A stretch of 64,000 bases of DNA, taken from Fictibacillus barbaricus (GTDB lineage: Bacteria > Bacillota > Bacilli > Bacillales > Fictibacillaceae). A program made the position numbers and the translations under genes. Below, piece after piece: positions 1 to 15,432 of this stretch. The notes under the pieces were generated by a model. That model did no database searches and was not told the origin of the DNA. It saw only the letters and a program-made list of their open reading frames with translations. Position 1 is the stretch's first letter. Each line of letters opens with the position of its first letter. The stretch covers positions 496,001-560,000 of the forward strand of contig NZ_BMCE01000002.1 of assembly GCF_014635025.1 (NCBI RefSeq), in the 5' to 3' direction.

Positions 1-901
1 TCTTTTGAACACCTAGTGCCAGGGCGATCGTAACAATAGCCGGAAGGCCCTCTGGAATAGCTGCTACGGCTAGTGACACACCTGCTAAGATCATGCTGTA
101 TAGATCATGCCCTTGCATAACACCTGCTAGTACGACAAGAACCGTTAACAAGAGTGCAAGAGCGATTAAGATTTTCCCAAGTTGTTCAAGCTTCATCTGA
201 AGAGGTGTAGCTATGTTTTCGGCTGTTTGAATCAAGTGTGCGATCTTACCCATCTCTGTTTTCATACCGGTTGCTACAACGATTCCTTGTCCCGTTCCTC
301 TTGTGACCATCGTTCCCATGAACGCCATGTTCTCCTGATCACCAAGATTAAGTTCATCGGCAGAAATAAGATTGTTATGCTTTTGTGCAGGAACAGATTC
401 CCCTGTTAGTGCTGACTCCTCAATCTGCAGTCCTGATGTTTTTAAAAGCCTTATATCAGCTCCAACCCTGTCACCGCTTTTTACTTTAATGACATCTCCT
501 GTTACAACATCTTTGGCTGCGATCGAAACCCACTTACCTTCTCTTAAAACTTGGGCAGTCGGTGCAGAGAGCTCTTTTAACGAGGCAAGTGATCTTTCCG
601 CTTTTCTCTCTTGAATAAACCCTAGAATTCCATTCATCACCACGATCAAGATGATGGCGATCGCGTCTAGATATTCTCCAAGAAAACCCGATAGTAATGT
701 AGCAGCCAGCAAAACAAGAACCATAAAGTCCTTAAATTGTGCTAGGAACATCAGAATAGCAGACTGCTTTTTCCCTTCTTCTAATTGGTTCGGTCCATCT
801 AGCTTTAATCGCCTTTCTTGCTCACTTTTCGAAAGACCTTCATCCATCCTGCTGTTCAGTATGGATTCAATTTCGTCTTGCGGCAGCTGATACCAATTCA
901 T
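1..901 (-). CDS. yloB: P-type calcium-transporting ATPase, N-terminal part (cut by window edge)
   Basis: The first 300 codons of a membrane cation pump run off the left edge of the window, with no stop. The start is the ATG whose complement is at 899-901, preceded by an AGAGGTGG ribosome site. Visible features are an N-terminal cytosolic segment, two hydrophobic helices at about residues 57-95, the actuator-domain TGES loop at 166-169 and the PEGLP motif at 283-287 in helix M4, where P2A (SERCA-like) pumps bind Ca2+. The phosphorylation motif (DKTGT) would lie beyond the edge. It is divergent from rqcH, as yloA and yloB are neighbours in B. subtilis. Ca2+ specificity is inferred from family resemblance. 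Confidence 0.88.
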   Translation of the reverse strand, partial: MNWYQLPQDEIESILNSRMDEGLSKSEQERRLKLDGPNQLEEGKKQSAILMFLAQFKDFMVLVLLAATLLSGFLGEYLDAIAIILIVVMNGILGFIQERKAERSLASLKELSAPTAQVLREGKWVSIAAKDVVTGDVIKVKSGDRVGADIRLLKTSGLQIEESALTGESVPAQKHNNLISADELNLGDQENMAFMGTMVTRGTGQGIVVATGMKTEMGKIAHLIQTAENIATPLQMKLEQLGKILIALALLLTVLVVLAGVMQGHDLYSMILAGVSLAVAAIPEGLPAIVTIALALGVQK

Positions 902-998
902 AGCTTCCACCTCTGATAAGATTAGTTAATGCCATTTATATGCAGGCATGTCCGCAAAAATGCTATACTATGAATCAGAAATAAGAGGTGAACCAAAC

Positions 999-2708
999 AT
1001 GAGTTTTGATGGAATAATGACACGTGCAATAACTGTAGAATTGCAGAACACACTTACGTCAGGCCGAATTTCAAAAGTCTATCAGCCACATAAGACTGAT
1101 CTTGTATTTACAATCCGTGCGAACGGGAAAAACCATAAGCTATTATTATCAGCTAATCCTTCATTTGCCAGAGTGCATCTGACAGAGCATTCCTATGAAA
1201 ACCCAGACACTCCCCCGATGTTTTGTATGCTGCTCAGAAAACATTTAGAAGGCGCATTTATTGAAAAAATTGAACAGCTGGATCTGGAGAGAATCATTAC
1301 GATTACGGTAAAAAATCGCGATGAGATTGGGGACGAAACAACTAAGGTCTTATATATTGAGATCATGGGAAGACACAGCAATATTATATTAGTTGACGAA
1401 AAATCAGAAAAAATTATTGATAGTATTAAACATATTCCCAGCTTTCAGAATCGGCATAGGACCATTCTTCCGGGGTTTCGATATGTGATGCCTCCTGCGC
1501 AGGAAAAAACGGATCCTTTCACGATAACAAATATGGATGAGTTTATATCAAAAATTTCCTGGAACGAAGGGAAATTAGATAAGCAGCTTGTTGCAGGATT
1601 CAGCGGATTCTCACCTTTACTTGCAAAAGAGATCGTTCATCGAGCAGGACTATCTGTTAAAGAGGATGTAGCGAGCGCTTTCTTTGGGGTGATGAAACAA
1701 CTTTCAGATCAAAACTACGAACCTCATATGATCGTTAATGAAAAGAAAGAATATTTTTCTGTTATCCCTTTGGGACATGTTACAGGCGAAATTCGTCACT
1801 TTGACACAGTAAGCAAAATGCTCGATCGTTTTTTTTATGGTAAGGCTGACCGGGACCGAATCAAACAGCAGGCAAACGATTTAGAAAAATATCTTTCTAA
1901 CGAGTACGATAAGATATCAAAAAAGATTGGCAAGCTTGAAAAAGAACTGCAGCAAACGGTAAACGCAGAAGAGTATCAACGAAAAGGAGAGCTTCTAACT
2001 GCATATATGTATCTAGCTAAAAAAGGGGATAAAGAAGTTGAGGTTGAGGATTATTTCTCAGAGGATCAGCCTCTAGTGAAGATTACTCTCGATCCTCTTA
2101 AATCTCCTTCAGACAATGCACAAAGCTACTTTAAAAAATATGCGAAACTAAAAAAGTCTGTTTCTATTATTAAAGATCAGATTGAAAAAGCTAAGAATGA
2201 ATTACTTTACTTTGAGAGACTGATTGTTCAGATGGATTCTGCTTCCATGAAGGATGTCGAAGAAATTCGTGAAGAACTTGGTGAAGGCGGATATTTAAAA
2301 CACCGGCAAAGTAAAAATAAGAAAAAACAAAACAAGGCGCCTATGCCTGAAAAGTTCGTATCAACGGATGGAACAGAAATTTTAGTTGGTAAGAACAATA
2401 AACAGAACGATTACTTAACATTCAAATTATCAAGAGCGAATGAAACATGGCTTCACACTAAAGACATCCCTGGCTCTCATGTACTCATCCGTTCATCCTC
2501 TCCAAGTGAGTCTGCTATTAAAGAAGCTGCTGTATTAGCAGGTTTTTTCAGCAAAGCGAAAAATTCGAGCTCAGTACCCGTTGACTTTACATTAGTAAAA
2601 CATGTAAAAAAACCAAATGGAGCAAAGCCTGGATTTGTTATTTATGATAATCAGCAAACTCTTTTCGTGACGCCTGATGAAGATCTTGTATTCCGTTTAA
2701 AGAAATAA
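999..2708 (+). CDS. rqcH: RqcH, NFACT-family ribosome quality control factor (alanine tailing)
   Basis: This 569-residue protein matches the B. subtilis YloA/RqcH family (about 570 residues), formerly annotated as a fibronectin-binding protein. RqcH binds obstructed 50S subunits carrying peptidyl-tRNA and recruits tRNA-Ala to add C-terminal alanine tails. The order is NFACT-N (about 1-180, with the IMGRHSNIIL segment), a helix-hairpin-helix region, a charged coiled coil at about 285-415 and NFACT-R (about 440-560, with HTKDIPGSH). An ATG exists 17 codons upstream, but the ATG at 999 has AGAGGTG eight bases before it and gives the family's MSFDG start. It is divergent from yloB and convergent with the methyltransferase. 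The RQC-linked ylmH lies elsewhere in the window. Confidence 0.93.
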   Translation: MSFDGIMTRAITVELQNTLTSGRISKVYQPHKTDLVFTIRANGKNHKLLLSANPSFARVHLTEHSYENPDTPPMFCMLLRKHLEGAFIEKIEQLDLERIITITVKNRDEIGDETTKVLYIEIMGRHSNIILVDEKSEKIIDSIKHIPSFQNRHRTILPGFRYVMPPAQEKTDPFTITNMDEFISKISWNEGKLDKQLVAGFSGFSPLLAKEIVHRAGLSVKEDVASAFFGVMKQLSDQNYEPHMIVNEKKEYFSVIPLGHVTGEIRHFDTVSKMLDRFFYGKADRDRIKQQANDLEKYLSNEYDKISKKIGKLEKELQQTVNAEEYQRKGELLTAYMYLAKKGDKEVEVEDYFSEDQPLVKITLDPLKSPSDNAQSYFKKYAKLKKSVSIIKDQIEKAKNELLYFERLIVQMDSASMKDVEEIREELGEGGYLKHRQSKNKKKQNKAPMPEKFVSTDGTEILVGKNNKQNDYLTFKLSRANETWLHTKDIPGSHVLIRSSSPSESAIKEAAVLAGFFSKAKNSSSVPVDFTLVKHVKKPNGAKPGFVIYDNQQTLFVTPDEDLVFRLKK

Positions 2709-2744
2709 AAGACTTTTTTCGAAAACTTTGTAGCTTTTGTAAGT

Positions 2745-2877
2745 AGTTGATATCCGTTCTAGGTTGCTTCGCTTTCCGCGGGGTGTGCGGTGAGCCTTCC
2801 CGGCGCTTTGCACCATTAGGAGTCTCACCTGTCACACTGATCCCGCTGGAGTCTCGCACCTTCCACTTCTATCAACT
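2745..2877. repeat. GC-rich dispersed intergenic repeat, copy A (long form)
   Basis: A 133-bp GC-rich block sits between the convergent rqcH and methyltransferase genes. Its ends are inverted (AGTTGATA at 2745-2752 and ATCAACT at 2871-2877). It shares several blocks with 26914-27010, such as TTTCCGCGGGG, GTGCGGTGA and GTCTCGCACCTTCC. The octamer GGAGTCTC occurs twice inside it, at 2819-2826 and 2848-2855. From memory it resembles a family of short intergenic repeats common in Bacillaceae; this could not be checked. The open frames crossing it are not convincing genes. Confidence 0.75.
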
Positions 2878-2902
2878 TTTCAGAAAAGAGCCGAATAAAA
2901 AA

Positions 2903-2931
2903 AGCAGGACAGCCTGATCAGCTGTTCTGCT
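2903..2931 (-). terminator. Rho-independent terminator of the pyr operon / methyltransferase
   Basis: An AGCAGGACAGC / GCTGTTCTGCT stem overlaps the methyltransferase stop codon. On the minus strand it is followed by a run of T (A-run at 2896-2903). No comparable hairpin separates pyrE from the methyltransferase, so this is probably the end of the whole pyr transcript. The plus-strand flank is also T-rich (2931-2939), so it may serve rqcH as well. Confidence 0.75.
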
Positions 2932-3586
2932 CTTTTTTTGCCGTGCTGATGATCGCAAGACCACCTAATACTTCTTTATGCTTGATCTCTGTAAAATGAA
3001 GGTCTTGAAGCAATCCTGTCATTTCATTCTCCGTATAACGGTGTCTTCTCGTGCTTACATTAGACCATTTTAATAGAGCCGTTCGTTCAAATCCTGATAT
3101 TCCATTTTCTTTTGCATAAGAAGCTGCAGTCTCTTGACTCATCTTTTCGGTTGGGTTCAGCATTGCAATCATACCACCATCATTAAGAATACGATGAATT
3201 TCCCTAATCCCTTTAGCTGGATCTGGCAATAAAAACATCACACATGTAGAGAAGGCTAAATCAAACGTTTTTTCTTTAAATGGGAGATTTTCTGCGTCTG
3301 CAACTAAAAACTCGCTTTTACCACTTAGTTCATGATAAAAGAATTGCTGTATGCTCGCCTTTACCATTTCCGAAGACAAATCCACTCCGACTAGCCTTTT
3401 GGCTTCCTCTGCTCCGCGCAGCAGCAATCTGCCCGTTCCGCAGCCAACATCTAGAACTTCTTTATCTGTCCATGATCCTGTTGTGTCTTTTAATGTATCA
3501 TGAATTTGTTTTAGCCATGTTGTGCGTGCCATGCCATCAAAAAAAGAGACAAGCTCATCAAATTCTTCACCGTTCATTTTTCTCAA
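2918..3586 (-). CDS. Class I SAM-dependent methyltransferase (UbiE/COQ5-like fold)
   Basis: This 222-residue protein carries the SAM-binding motif I DVGCGTG at residues 46-52, an acidic strand end (GVDLS at about 67-71), the motif II region VADAENLPF and the post-II DLAFSTCVMFLLPDP segment typical of methyltransferase domain 11. The substrate cannot be told from sequence. The start is the TTG at 3586, eight to nine bases after AAGGAG; an in-frame ATG lies three codons further in but is too far from the ribosome site. It begins 21 bases after the pyrE stop with no terminator between, so it is probably the last gene of the pyr transcript. In B. subtilis this place is taken by sulfate-assimilation genes. 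Confidence 0.85.
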   Translation of the reverse strand: MRKMNGEEFDELVSFFDGMARTTWLKQIHDTLKDTTGSWTDKEVLDVGCGTGRLLLRGAEEAKRLVGVDLSSEMVKASIQQFFYHELSGKSEFLVADAENLPFKEKTFDLAFSTCVMFLLPDPAKGIREIHRILNDGGMIAMLNPTEKMSQETAASYAKENGISGFERTALLKWSNVSTRRHRYTENEMTGLLQDLHFTEIKHKEVLGGLAIISTAKKEQNS

Positions 3587-4214
3587 AATCGTAATCTCCT
3601 TAGAAAACTATTTGGAAAAAGAGGCAGCTCCCCAATGTTCAGGGTCTTGTTGCCATTCTTTTAATAAAGAAAGCCCTTGCTCGCTAATCGTTCCGCTCTC
3701 TTGTGCTTCCTCTATTAATGTACTAAAGTTTGTAACGGTTTGAAAAGTAATATCTATGTTACCTAGTGCATCATCCGCTTTTTTCAATCCGTAGCTAAAG
3801 ATTGCTACAACACCTAGAACTTCGATTCCTGCTTCACGAAGTGCAAGAACAGATTGGATAGAACTTTTGCCAGTAGAGATCAAATCTTCTACAACTACCG
3901 CTTTTTTGCTTTTTTCTGTTAATCCTTCGATCTGCTTCGCTTTTCCGTGAGCTTTTGCGCTGGATCGAACGTAACACATCGGCAGGTTCATTTGTTCAGC
4001 TACAAATGCGGCATGAGGAATTCCCGCTGTAGCTGTTCCAGCAATAAGATCCGCTTCAGGATAATGATTTTGAATTAACGTTGCAAGTTCTTCAGCAACT
4101 TGTTTACGAATCTCAGGATACGCAATAATCAAACGGTTATCACAATAAATGGGAGACTTCATTCCTGAAGACCACGTGTATGGCTCCTCTGGTGAAAGTG
4201 TTACAGCTTGAATG

Positions 4215-6623
<2,409 letters not shown>

Positions 6624-6627
<4 letters not shown>

Positions 6628-9600
6628 ACGAGCACCTTTTCTTTTTTTGTAAAGGATGAAAGGGCGTGTGCTGAGAAGGAGATGGATTCAAGTACTTCTA
6701 AAAGAGCTACAGATGTATCTAAGTTTGTCAGACATACTACTCCATTCTCCGCACATTCTCTTCGGATTCGGAATCCGTCTCTAGCTGGAATCTTTCCTTT
6801 TGTCAGTGTATTTACTACAAATTGCGCTTCACCTTTTCTAATCACATCAAGCAGGTTTCGTCCTTCAGAACCGATCTTGCCAACCACATCCACGGGAATG
6901 CCTTCTTTTTCGATAATACTTGCCGTTCCTTCTGTTGCCATGATCGTGTAACCAATCTCGTAAAATCGTTTTACCATATCCAGTGCTTCTTCTTTATCTT
7001 TGTCTGCTACCGTGAAAAGTACGGTTCCATATGCAGGAATCTTCATGCCAGACGCGATTAATCCTTTGTAGAGTGCCTTCTGCAGATTCTTATCTCTTCC
7101 CATTACTTCTCCAGTAGACTTCATCTCAGGTCCTAAGTAAGTATCTACACGGCGAAGTTTTGCAAATGAGAATACAGGGACTTTTACAGAAACTTCATCA
7201 GCTTCGGGTTGGTAGCCTGTTTCATATCCTTGCTGTTTTAAACTCTCTCCCAAGATTACTTTTGTTGCTACGTTCGCCATTGGTACACCGGTAATCTTGC
7301 TTAGGAACGGTACTGTTCGGCTTGAACGAGGATTTACTTCTAATACATACACTTCATCTTTGTGCCAAACGAACTGGATATTTAACAATCCAATAATCTT
7401 TAAGCCTTTTGCGATTGCAATCGTTCGGTCTATAATCTTTTCCTTGATCACTTCGGGAAGTGTTTGCGGAGGATAAACCGCAATCGAGTCCCCGGAGTGA
7501 ACACCAGCTCGCTCAATGTGCTCCATCATTCCCGGGATGAACACATCTTTCCCATCAGAAATCGCATCGACTTCAATCTCTTTTCCTTCAAGGTATCTAT
7601 CAACTAATACGGGGTGATCAGGATTAACTTTCGCAGCGTTTTCCATGTATTGAAGAAGCTCGCTTTCTTGATACACGATTTCCATCGCTCGGCCGCCAAG
7701 AACATAAGAAGGTCTTACGAGCACCGGGTAACCGATTGAAGTCGCAATCGTAACAGCGTCTTTTACTGAGAATGCCGTTTTTCCTGCAGGCTGCGGAATC
7801 TCAAGCTGCTTCATCACTTGTTCAAAACGTTCTCTATCTTCAGCAAGGTCCATGCTGTCAAGTGAAGTACCTAGAATCTTTATGCCTCTTCTTTCAAGTT
7901 CTTCAGATAGGTTGATCGCTGTTTGACCACCGAATTGTACGATGACACCTTCCGGCTTTTCATGTTCGATCACATGCATGACATCCTCTACAGTCAATGG
8001 TTCAAAATAAAGTTTGTCAGACATACTGAAGTCTGTAGAAACCGTTTCTGGGTTGTTGTTGATAATAATCGCTTCATAACCTGCTTCCTGTATCGCCCAA
8101 ACCGTGTGTACAGTAGCGTAGTCAAACTCGATTCCTTGTCCGATCCGGATCGGACCTGATCCTAATACGACAACACTCTTTTTAGCCGAGATGATCGATT
8201 CATCTTCATCTCCGTATGTTCCATAATAGTATGGTGTTGCAGATTCAAATTCTGCTGCACACGTATCGACCATCTTGAATACTGGTTTGATTTTTTCGTT
8301 TAGTCTGAATTGATAAAGCTCATACTCGTCCATTTCCCAAGCATCAGCAATCCAACGGTCGCTGAAGCCTTTTTCTTTTGCTTTCTTCAATATCACAGCG
8401 TCTTTTTTACGTTCTTTTATACGCTTTTCTAATAGTACGATACCGTTCAATTTTTCTAAGAAGAAAAGATCGATCTTTGTCCATTCATGAATCTCTTCGA
8501 CCGTAACGCCCATTCTAAAGGCTTCTGCAATATAGAACAGTCTCTCATCATCTGCTCTTAAGATTTTTTCTTCTACTTCTGACTTTGTTAGATTCTTCTC
8601 TTTTACATCAAGGTGGAAAGCTGAAATTTCCAGCGAACGCACAGCTTTTAAGAGTGATTCTTCAAAATTGCGTCCGATAGCCATAACTTCTCCGGTTGCT
8701 TTCATCTGCGTACCAAGCTTACGGTTTGCTCCTTCAAACTTATCAAACGGCCATCTTGGGATTTTTGAAACAATATAGTCAAGCGCAGGTTCAAAACAAG
8801 CATATGTTGTACCTGTTACCGGGTTTTTAATCTCATCAAGTGTGTATCCCACAGCAATCTTCGCAGCAAGCTTCGCGATCGGATATCCTGTCGCTTTTGA
8901 TGCCAGTGCAGATGAGCGGCTTACACGCGGATTTACTTCGATCACAAAGTATTGAGAGCTATCTGGGTCTAGTGCCAGCTGTACGTTACATCCACCCTCG
9001 ATTTGAAGAGCTCTGATAATTTTTAATGAAGCATTTCTTAATAACTGATAGTCTCTGTCAGTAAGGGTTTGGCTGGGAGCCACTACGATTGAATCCCCTG
9101 TATGAATACCGACCGGGTCAATGTTTTCCATGTTACAAACAACGATAGCTGTATCATTTTTGTCTCGCATTACTTCATATTCAATTTCTTTAAATCCTGC
9201 AATACTCTTTTCGATCAGTACTTGTCCGACAGGGCTTGCATGAAGACCAGCTGGTGTGATTTCTAAGAATTCTTCTTCGTTTGTTACAATTCCGCCTCCT
9301 GTTCCGCCAAGTGTAAACGCAGGACGAATGATGACAGGATAGCCATTTTCCTCAACAAAAGCTCTAGCTTCATCCATATTGTGTACGATTGCACTCTCTG
9401 GAACCGGTTCATTTAACTCTCTCATTAGTTCTCTGAACAAGTCGCGGTCTTCTGCTTGCTGGATGGACGGAAGCTTCGTACCTAACAATTCAACGTTGTA
9501 TTCTTCTAATACGCCTGAATTATAAAGTTCAACAGCAAGATTAAGACCGGTTTGTCCGCCAAGTGTTGCAAGAAGTCCATCTGGACGTTCCTGCCGGATG

Positions 9601-9830
9601 ATTCTAGAAACAAATTCAAGTGTTAAAGGTTCGATATAAACTTTATCTGCCATATTTGGATCTGTCATGATCGTTGCAGGATTTGAGTTTACTAGAACAA
9701 CTTCATATCCTTCTTCTTTTAAAGCTTGGCAAGCTTGTGTACCAGCATAATCGAATTCAGCTGCTTGTCCAATTACGATAGGTCCTGAACCAATCACTAG
9801 AATTTTTCGGATATCATGTCGTTTAGGCAT
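6624..9830 (-). CDS. pyrAB: Carbamoyl-phosphate synthase large subunit (pyrimidine-specific)
   Basis: At 1068 residues this is the usual size for a large subunit. It makes carbamoyl phosphate from bicarbonate, ammonia and two ATP. The two homologous halves can be read: each starts with a nucleotide-fold segment ([13 protein letters not shown] near residue 10 and [12 protein letters not shown] near 555) and contains an ATP-grasp block ([14 protein letters not shown] and [15 protein letters not shown]) and an EVNPR metal/ATP motif. The C-terminal allosteric MGS-like domain covers about 930-1068. Its place inside the pyr operon, overlapping pyrAA by eight bases, supports the pyrimidine-specific isozyme rather than the arginine one. 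Confidence 0.97.
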
Positions 9831-10916
9831 ATTGCATCAAACCTTCTTTCTTAGTTGTTTTAATCATGTTCATGAACTCGTCAAAGATCGGATTTGAATC
9901 TTGTGGTCCTGGTGATGCCTCTGGGTGATACTGAATAGAAAAGGCTGGTTTCACTTTATGTTTTAAACCTTCTACTGTTCCGTCATTGACCGCTTGATGT
10001 GTAAGCACAAGTTCTGTTTTTAATAATGAAGCTTCGTTTACCGCATAACCATGATTTTGCGAGGTTAGTGCGATTTTTCCAGTCGCCAGATCTTTTACAG
10101 GATGGTTAGATCCTCGGTGTCCAAACTTTAATTTTTCTGTATCAGCGCCGCATGCAAGGGCTAATAGCTGATGTCCAAGGCAGATTCCCAAGATCGGGAT
10201 ATTATGTTTTAACAATTCTTGAATCATTGTAATACCAGAATGTACGTCTTTTGGATCTCCTGGCCCATTGCTTAGCAGGACACCATCAGGCTGCAAGCGA
10301 ATGATATCAGCAGCTGTCGTGTTATATGGAACAACGATTACATCACATAAACGTCTTGATAATTCTCTTAACATCCCGCTTTTTACACCAAAATCAACAA
10401 CAACTACTCGGTATCCGCTGTTCGGTAAGTGGTAGGGAGACTTTGTAGAAACCTTTTTCACTTGGTCAGTCGTTAATGGTGAAGCATTCAATTCCTTAAT
10501 GATCTCTTCAGCATTTTCAAGGGAATTTGTCATTTTTCCTTTTAATGTTCCATGTTGACGGATCTTTCTTGTTAACTTACGTGTATCAATTCCATATAGC
10601 CCAGGAATATCTTTTGCAGTCAGCCAGCTGCTTAATGACTGCATACCTTCGTGATGATTAGGAAACTCAGCATGTTCATTTACAATGATTCCGCTCGTTG
10701 CCGGATGAATTGACTCGTAATCAGAACGGTTGATTCCGTAATTCCCAACTAACGGATACGTAAAGCAGATGATCTGATCGCAATATGAAGGATCTGTCAT
10801 GACCTCTTGATATCCTGTCATGCTTGTTGTGAATACAACCTCTCCGCTTGATTCACGTTGTGAACCAAAAGCAAGTCCGTTAAAAATTGTTCCATCTTCT
10901 AAAATTAAGTAGCGTT

Positions 10917-10920
<4 letters not shown>
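9823..10920 (-). CDS. pyrAA: Carbamoyl-phosphate synthase small (glutaminase) subunit
   Basis: PyrAA hydrolyses glutamine and channels ammonia to PyrAB. The 365-residue protein has the small-subunit N-terminal domain ([16 protein letters not shown]) and a class I amidotransferase domain with the nucleophile Cys247 in GICLGHQ. The His-Glu pair is in the [11 protein letters not shown] segment near the C-terminus. It overlaps pyrC by four bases and pyrAB by eight. Confidence 0.97.
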
Positions 10921-13119
<2,199 letters not shown>

Positions 13120-13132
13120 TTACATAAAAATA

Positions 13133-13200
13133 GCACCCTGAAAGTATATTCAGGGTGCCCTTAACAGAAGAAGCAACTAAGTTCCTCTCTGTCGTTCACC
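13133..13200 (-). promoter_or_regulatory. pyrP-pyrB intercistronic PyrR attenuator
   Basis: On the minus strand, a GCACCCTG / CAGGGTGC stem (13133-13158) is followed by ATTTTTATG, forming a terminator between pyrP and pyrB. Upstream of it, at 13181-13195, lies a PyrR-loop-like AGAGAGG core. The loop is more degenerate than in the other two attenuators, since the 3' CU of the consensus reads AA. By analogy with B. subtilis, UMP-bound PyrR should stabilise an anti-antiterminator here. Confidence 0.7.
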
Positions 13201-13234
13201 CTTTTAAGTCTCTCGTACTTAATTAAAAGGTGTA

Positions 13235-14554
13235 TTATGCAGCTGTGTCGTTACCGTTTTTCTTAAACATTTTGTTCATTAGATCTTCATCATTCTCTCT
13301 CCCAGGCAGCACTAGGTTTAATACGATTCCAATCAGAGTTGCTAAAGCCATTCCGGCAATTTCAAAGTTAGCATTGATCTTAAGTGCTGCTCCGCCAATC
13401 CCGGTTACTAAGATAACAGATGAGATAATCAAGTTTCTCTTGTTTCCAAAGTCAATGTTATTATCAACAAGCATTCTTAAACCAGATGAAGCGATGATTC
13501 CAAAAAGCAGGATGGATACGCCGCCCATTACAGCCGTTGGGATCGTGCTGATTAATGATGTAACTTTCCCTGAGAATCCGAACAGGATCGCTGTCACAGC
13601 AGCTCCCCCGATCACGAAAACCGAGTAAACCCGAGTTATGGCTAATACACCAATATTTTCGCCGTAAGTAGTTACAGGAGGTCCACCGATTAAAGAACCG
13701 ATCACAACTCCCATTCCATCTCCTAAGATCGAACGATGGAGGCCAGGCTTTTCAATAAAGTTACGTCCTACTACTTTGGATAGAACCAGCTGATGTCCGA
13801 TATGTTCTGCGATGGTTACCGCAGCGACCGGCATCATGATCATGGCGATACTCCACGAAAAATCAGGTGTGTATGTTACAAACGGCACGATAAAATCAGG
13901 TGCTTGAATCCAGTTTGCTTCTGTCACCTTCGTAAAGTCAACAATTCCTCTGATATAAGCAAAGATGAAACCAGCTATAATTCCGATTAAGATCGGGATG
14001 ATTCCTAAGATTCCTCTAAAGAAGATGGAGCATACGATGGTTACTCCAAGCGTAAAGAGTGCAACAGTAAAGTGTGTTAAGCTGTATTTCTGTGTTACAG
14101 GATCATTCATCGCCATACCTACTGCAACGTTTGCAAGTCCTAGCCCGATTACGATAATGACAGGGCCTACTACTACTGGCGGTAAAACTCTCATCAACCA
14201 CTTAAAACCAAAACCTTTTATCAATAGTGCAACTGCTCCGTATACTAAACCTGCCAGGAAACTTCCCAGCATAGCCGCCTCAGGGCCCCCGAAAGCTTTA
14301 ACCGTTATGATTGGAGTTATAAAGGCAAAGCTGGATCCAAGATAAGCTGGAATTTGTCCTCTTGTTACTAAAAGGTACGCCAGTGTTGCAAGCCCACTCG
14401 ATACGAGTGCAACCCCAGGATGAAGTCCTACTAAGAACGGAACCAGCACTGTTGCACCAAACATGGCGAATAAGTGCTGAAGGCTTAGTGTAAACCATTG
14501 AACCGGTGATGGTTTTTCATGTACATCTAAAATTGCTTTCGTATTGTTTTCCAT
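13235..14554 (-). CDS. pyrP: Uracil permease (NCS2 family)
   Basis: This 439-residue, strongly hydrophobic protein has about 12-14 predicted membrane segments. NCS2 signatures include the N-terminal QWFTLSLQHLFAMFGATVLVP block and the GGPPVTTYGENIG region, which lines the nucleobase site in UraA-type proton symporters. It imports uracil for salvage. The gene sits between pyrR and pyrB with an attenuator on each side, the standard B. subtilis arrangement. Confidence 0.95.
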   Translation of the reverse strand: MENNTKAILDVHEKPSPVQWFTLSLQHLFAMFGATVLVPFLVGLHPGVALVSSGLATLAYLLVTRGQIPAYLGSSFAFITPIITVKAFGGPEAAMLGSFLAGLVYGAVALLIKGFGFKWLMRVLPPVVVGPVIIVIGLGLANVAVGMAMNDPVTQKYSLTHFTVALFTLGVTIVCSIFFRGILGIIPILIGIIAGFIFAYIRGIVDFTKVTEANWIQAPDFIVPFVTYTPDFSWSIAMIMMPVAAVTIAEHIGHQLVLSKVVGRNFIEKPGLHRSILGDGMGVVIGSLIGGPPVTTYGENIGVLAITRVYSVFVIGGAAVTAILFGFSGKVTSLISTIPTAVMGGVSILLFGIIASSGLRMLVDNNIDFGNKRNLIISSVILVTGIGGAALKINANFEIAGMALATLIGIVLNLVLPGRENDEDLMNKMFKKNGNDTAA

Positions 14555-14600
14555 TTAAAAGACCTCCTAATTAAAAGCTGAAACGACCGTTTATAGCCAT

Positions 14601-14706
14601 AAAAAAACCTCTTCTGCTTTAGCAAAAGAGGCCGCGGAGGCACATGTGCACGCACTTCCTCGTGCCGCACATATTTTATACCTCCCTTGCCAGCCTCTCT
14701 GGACTG
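14601..14706 (-). promoter_or_regulatory. pyrR-pyrP intercistronic PyrR attenuator
   Basis: Reading the minus strand, the PyrR-binding loop AGTCCAGAGAGGCT (14692-14705) fits the ARUCCNGNGAGGYU consensus exactly. It is followed by a terminator stem CCTCTT / AAGAGG (14608-14631) and seven T residues (14601-14607). This is the clearest PyrR site in the window. Confidence 0.88.
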
Positions 14707-14720
14707 AATTTAAAGGGACA

Positions 14721-15266
<546 letters not shown>

Positions 15267-15312
15267 TTACCCTCCTCTTTAAAATCGCTTTGCCTTTAAC
15301 CGTTTTCCAAAC

Positions 15313-15426
15313 AAAAAATCCTCTCACCACATTTGGCGAGAGGATAGAGAGACCCCATTTAGGGTTTCTCATAAAAACGTTTCCTTCTCAGCCTCACGGG
15401 ACTAAAGTTAAAGGACTATTTAAGCT
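15313..15426 (-). promoter_or_regulatory. pyr operon leader attenuator (PyrR-binding)
   Basis: The 5' leader before pyrR holds AGTCCCGTGAGGCT at 15390-15403, an exact match to the PyrR-loop consensus. It is followed by a terminator hairpin ATCCTCTC / GAGAGGAT (15318-15345) with a T-run. The transcript start, about 15426, is inferred from the promoter just upstream. Confidence 0.88.
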
Positions 15427-15432
15427 ACATTG

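Noticed and set aside
182-890. Several plus-strand frames at the left edge
   Set aside because: All are antisense to the P-type ATPase coding frame, which is continuous over 300 codons and has family motifs.
2638-2859. Minus-strand frame over the rqcH end and first repeat
   Set aside because: Low-complexity translation of the repeat element overlapping a real gene; no ribosome site.
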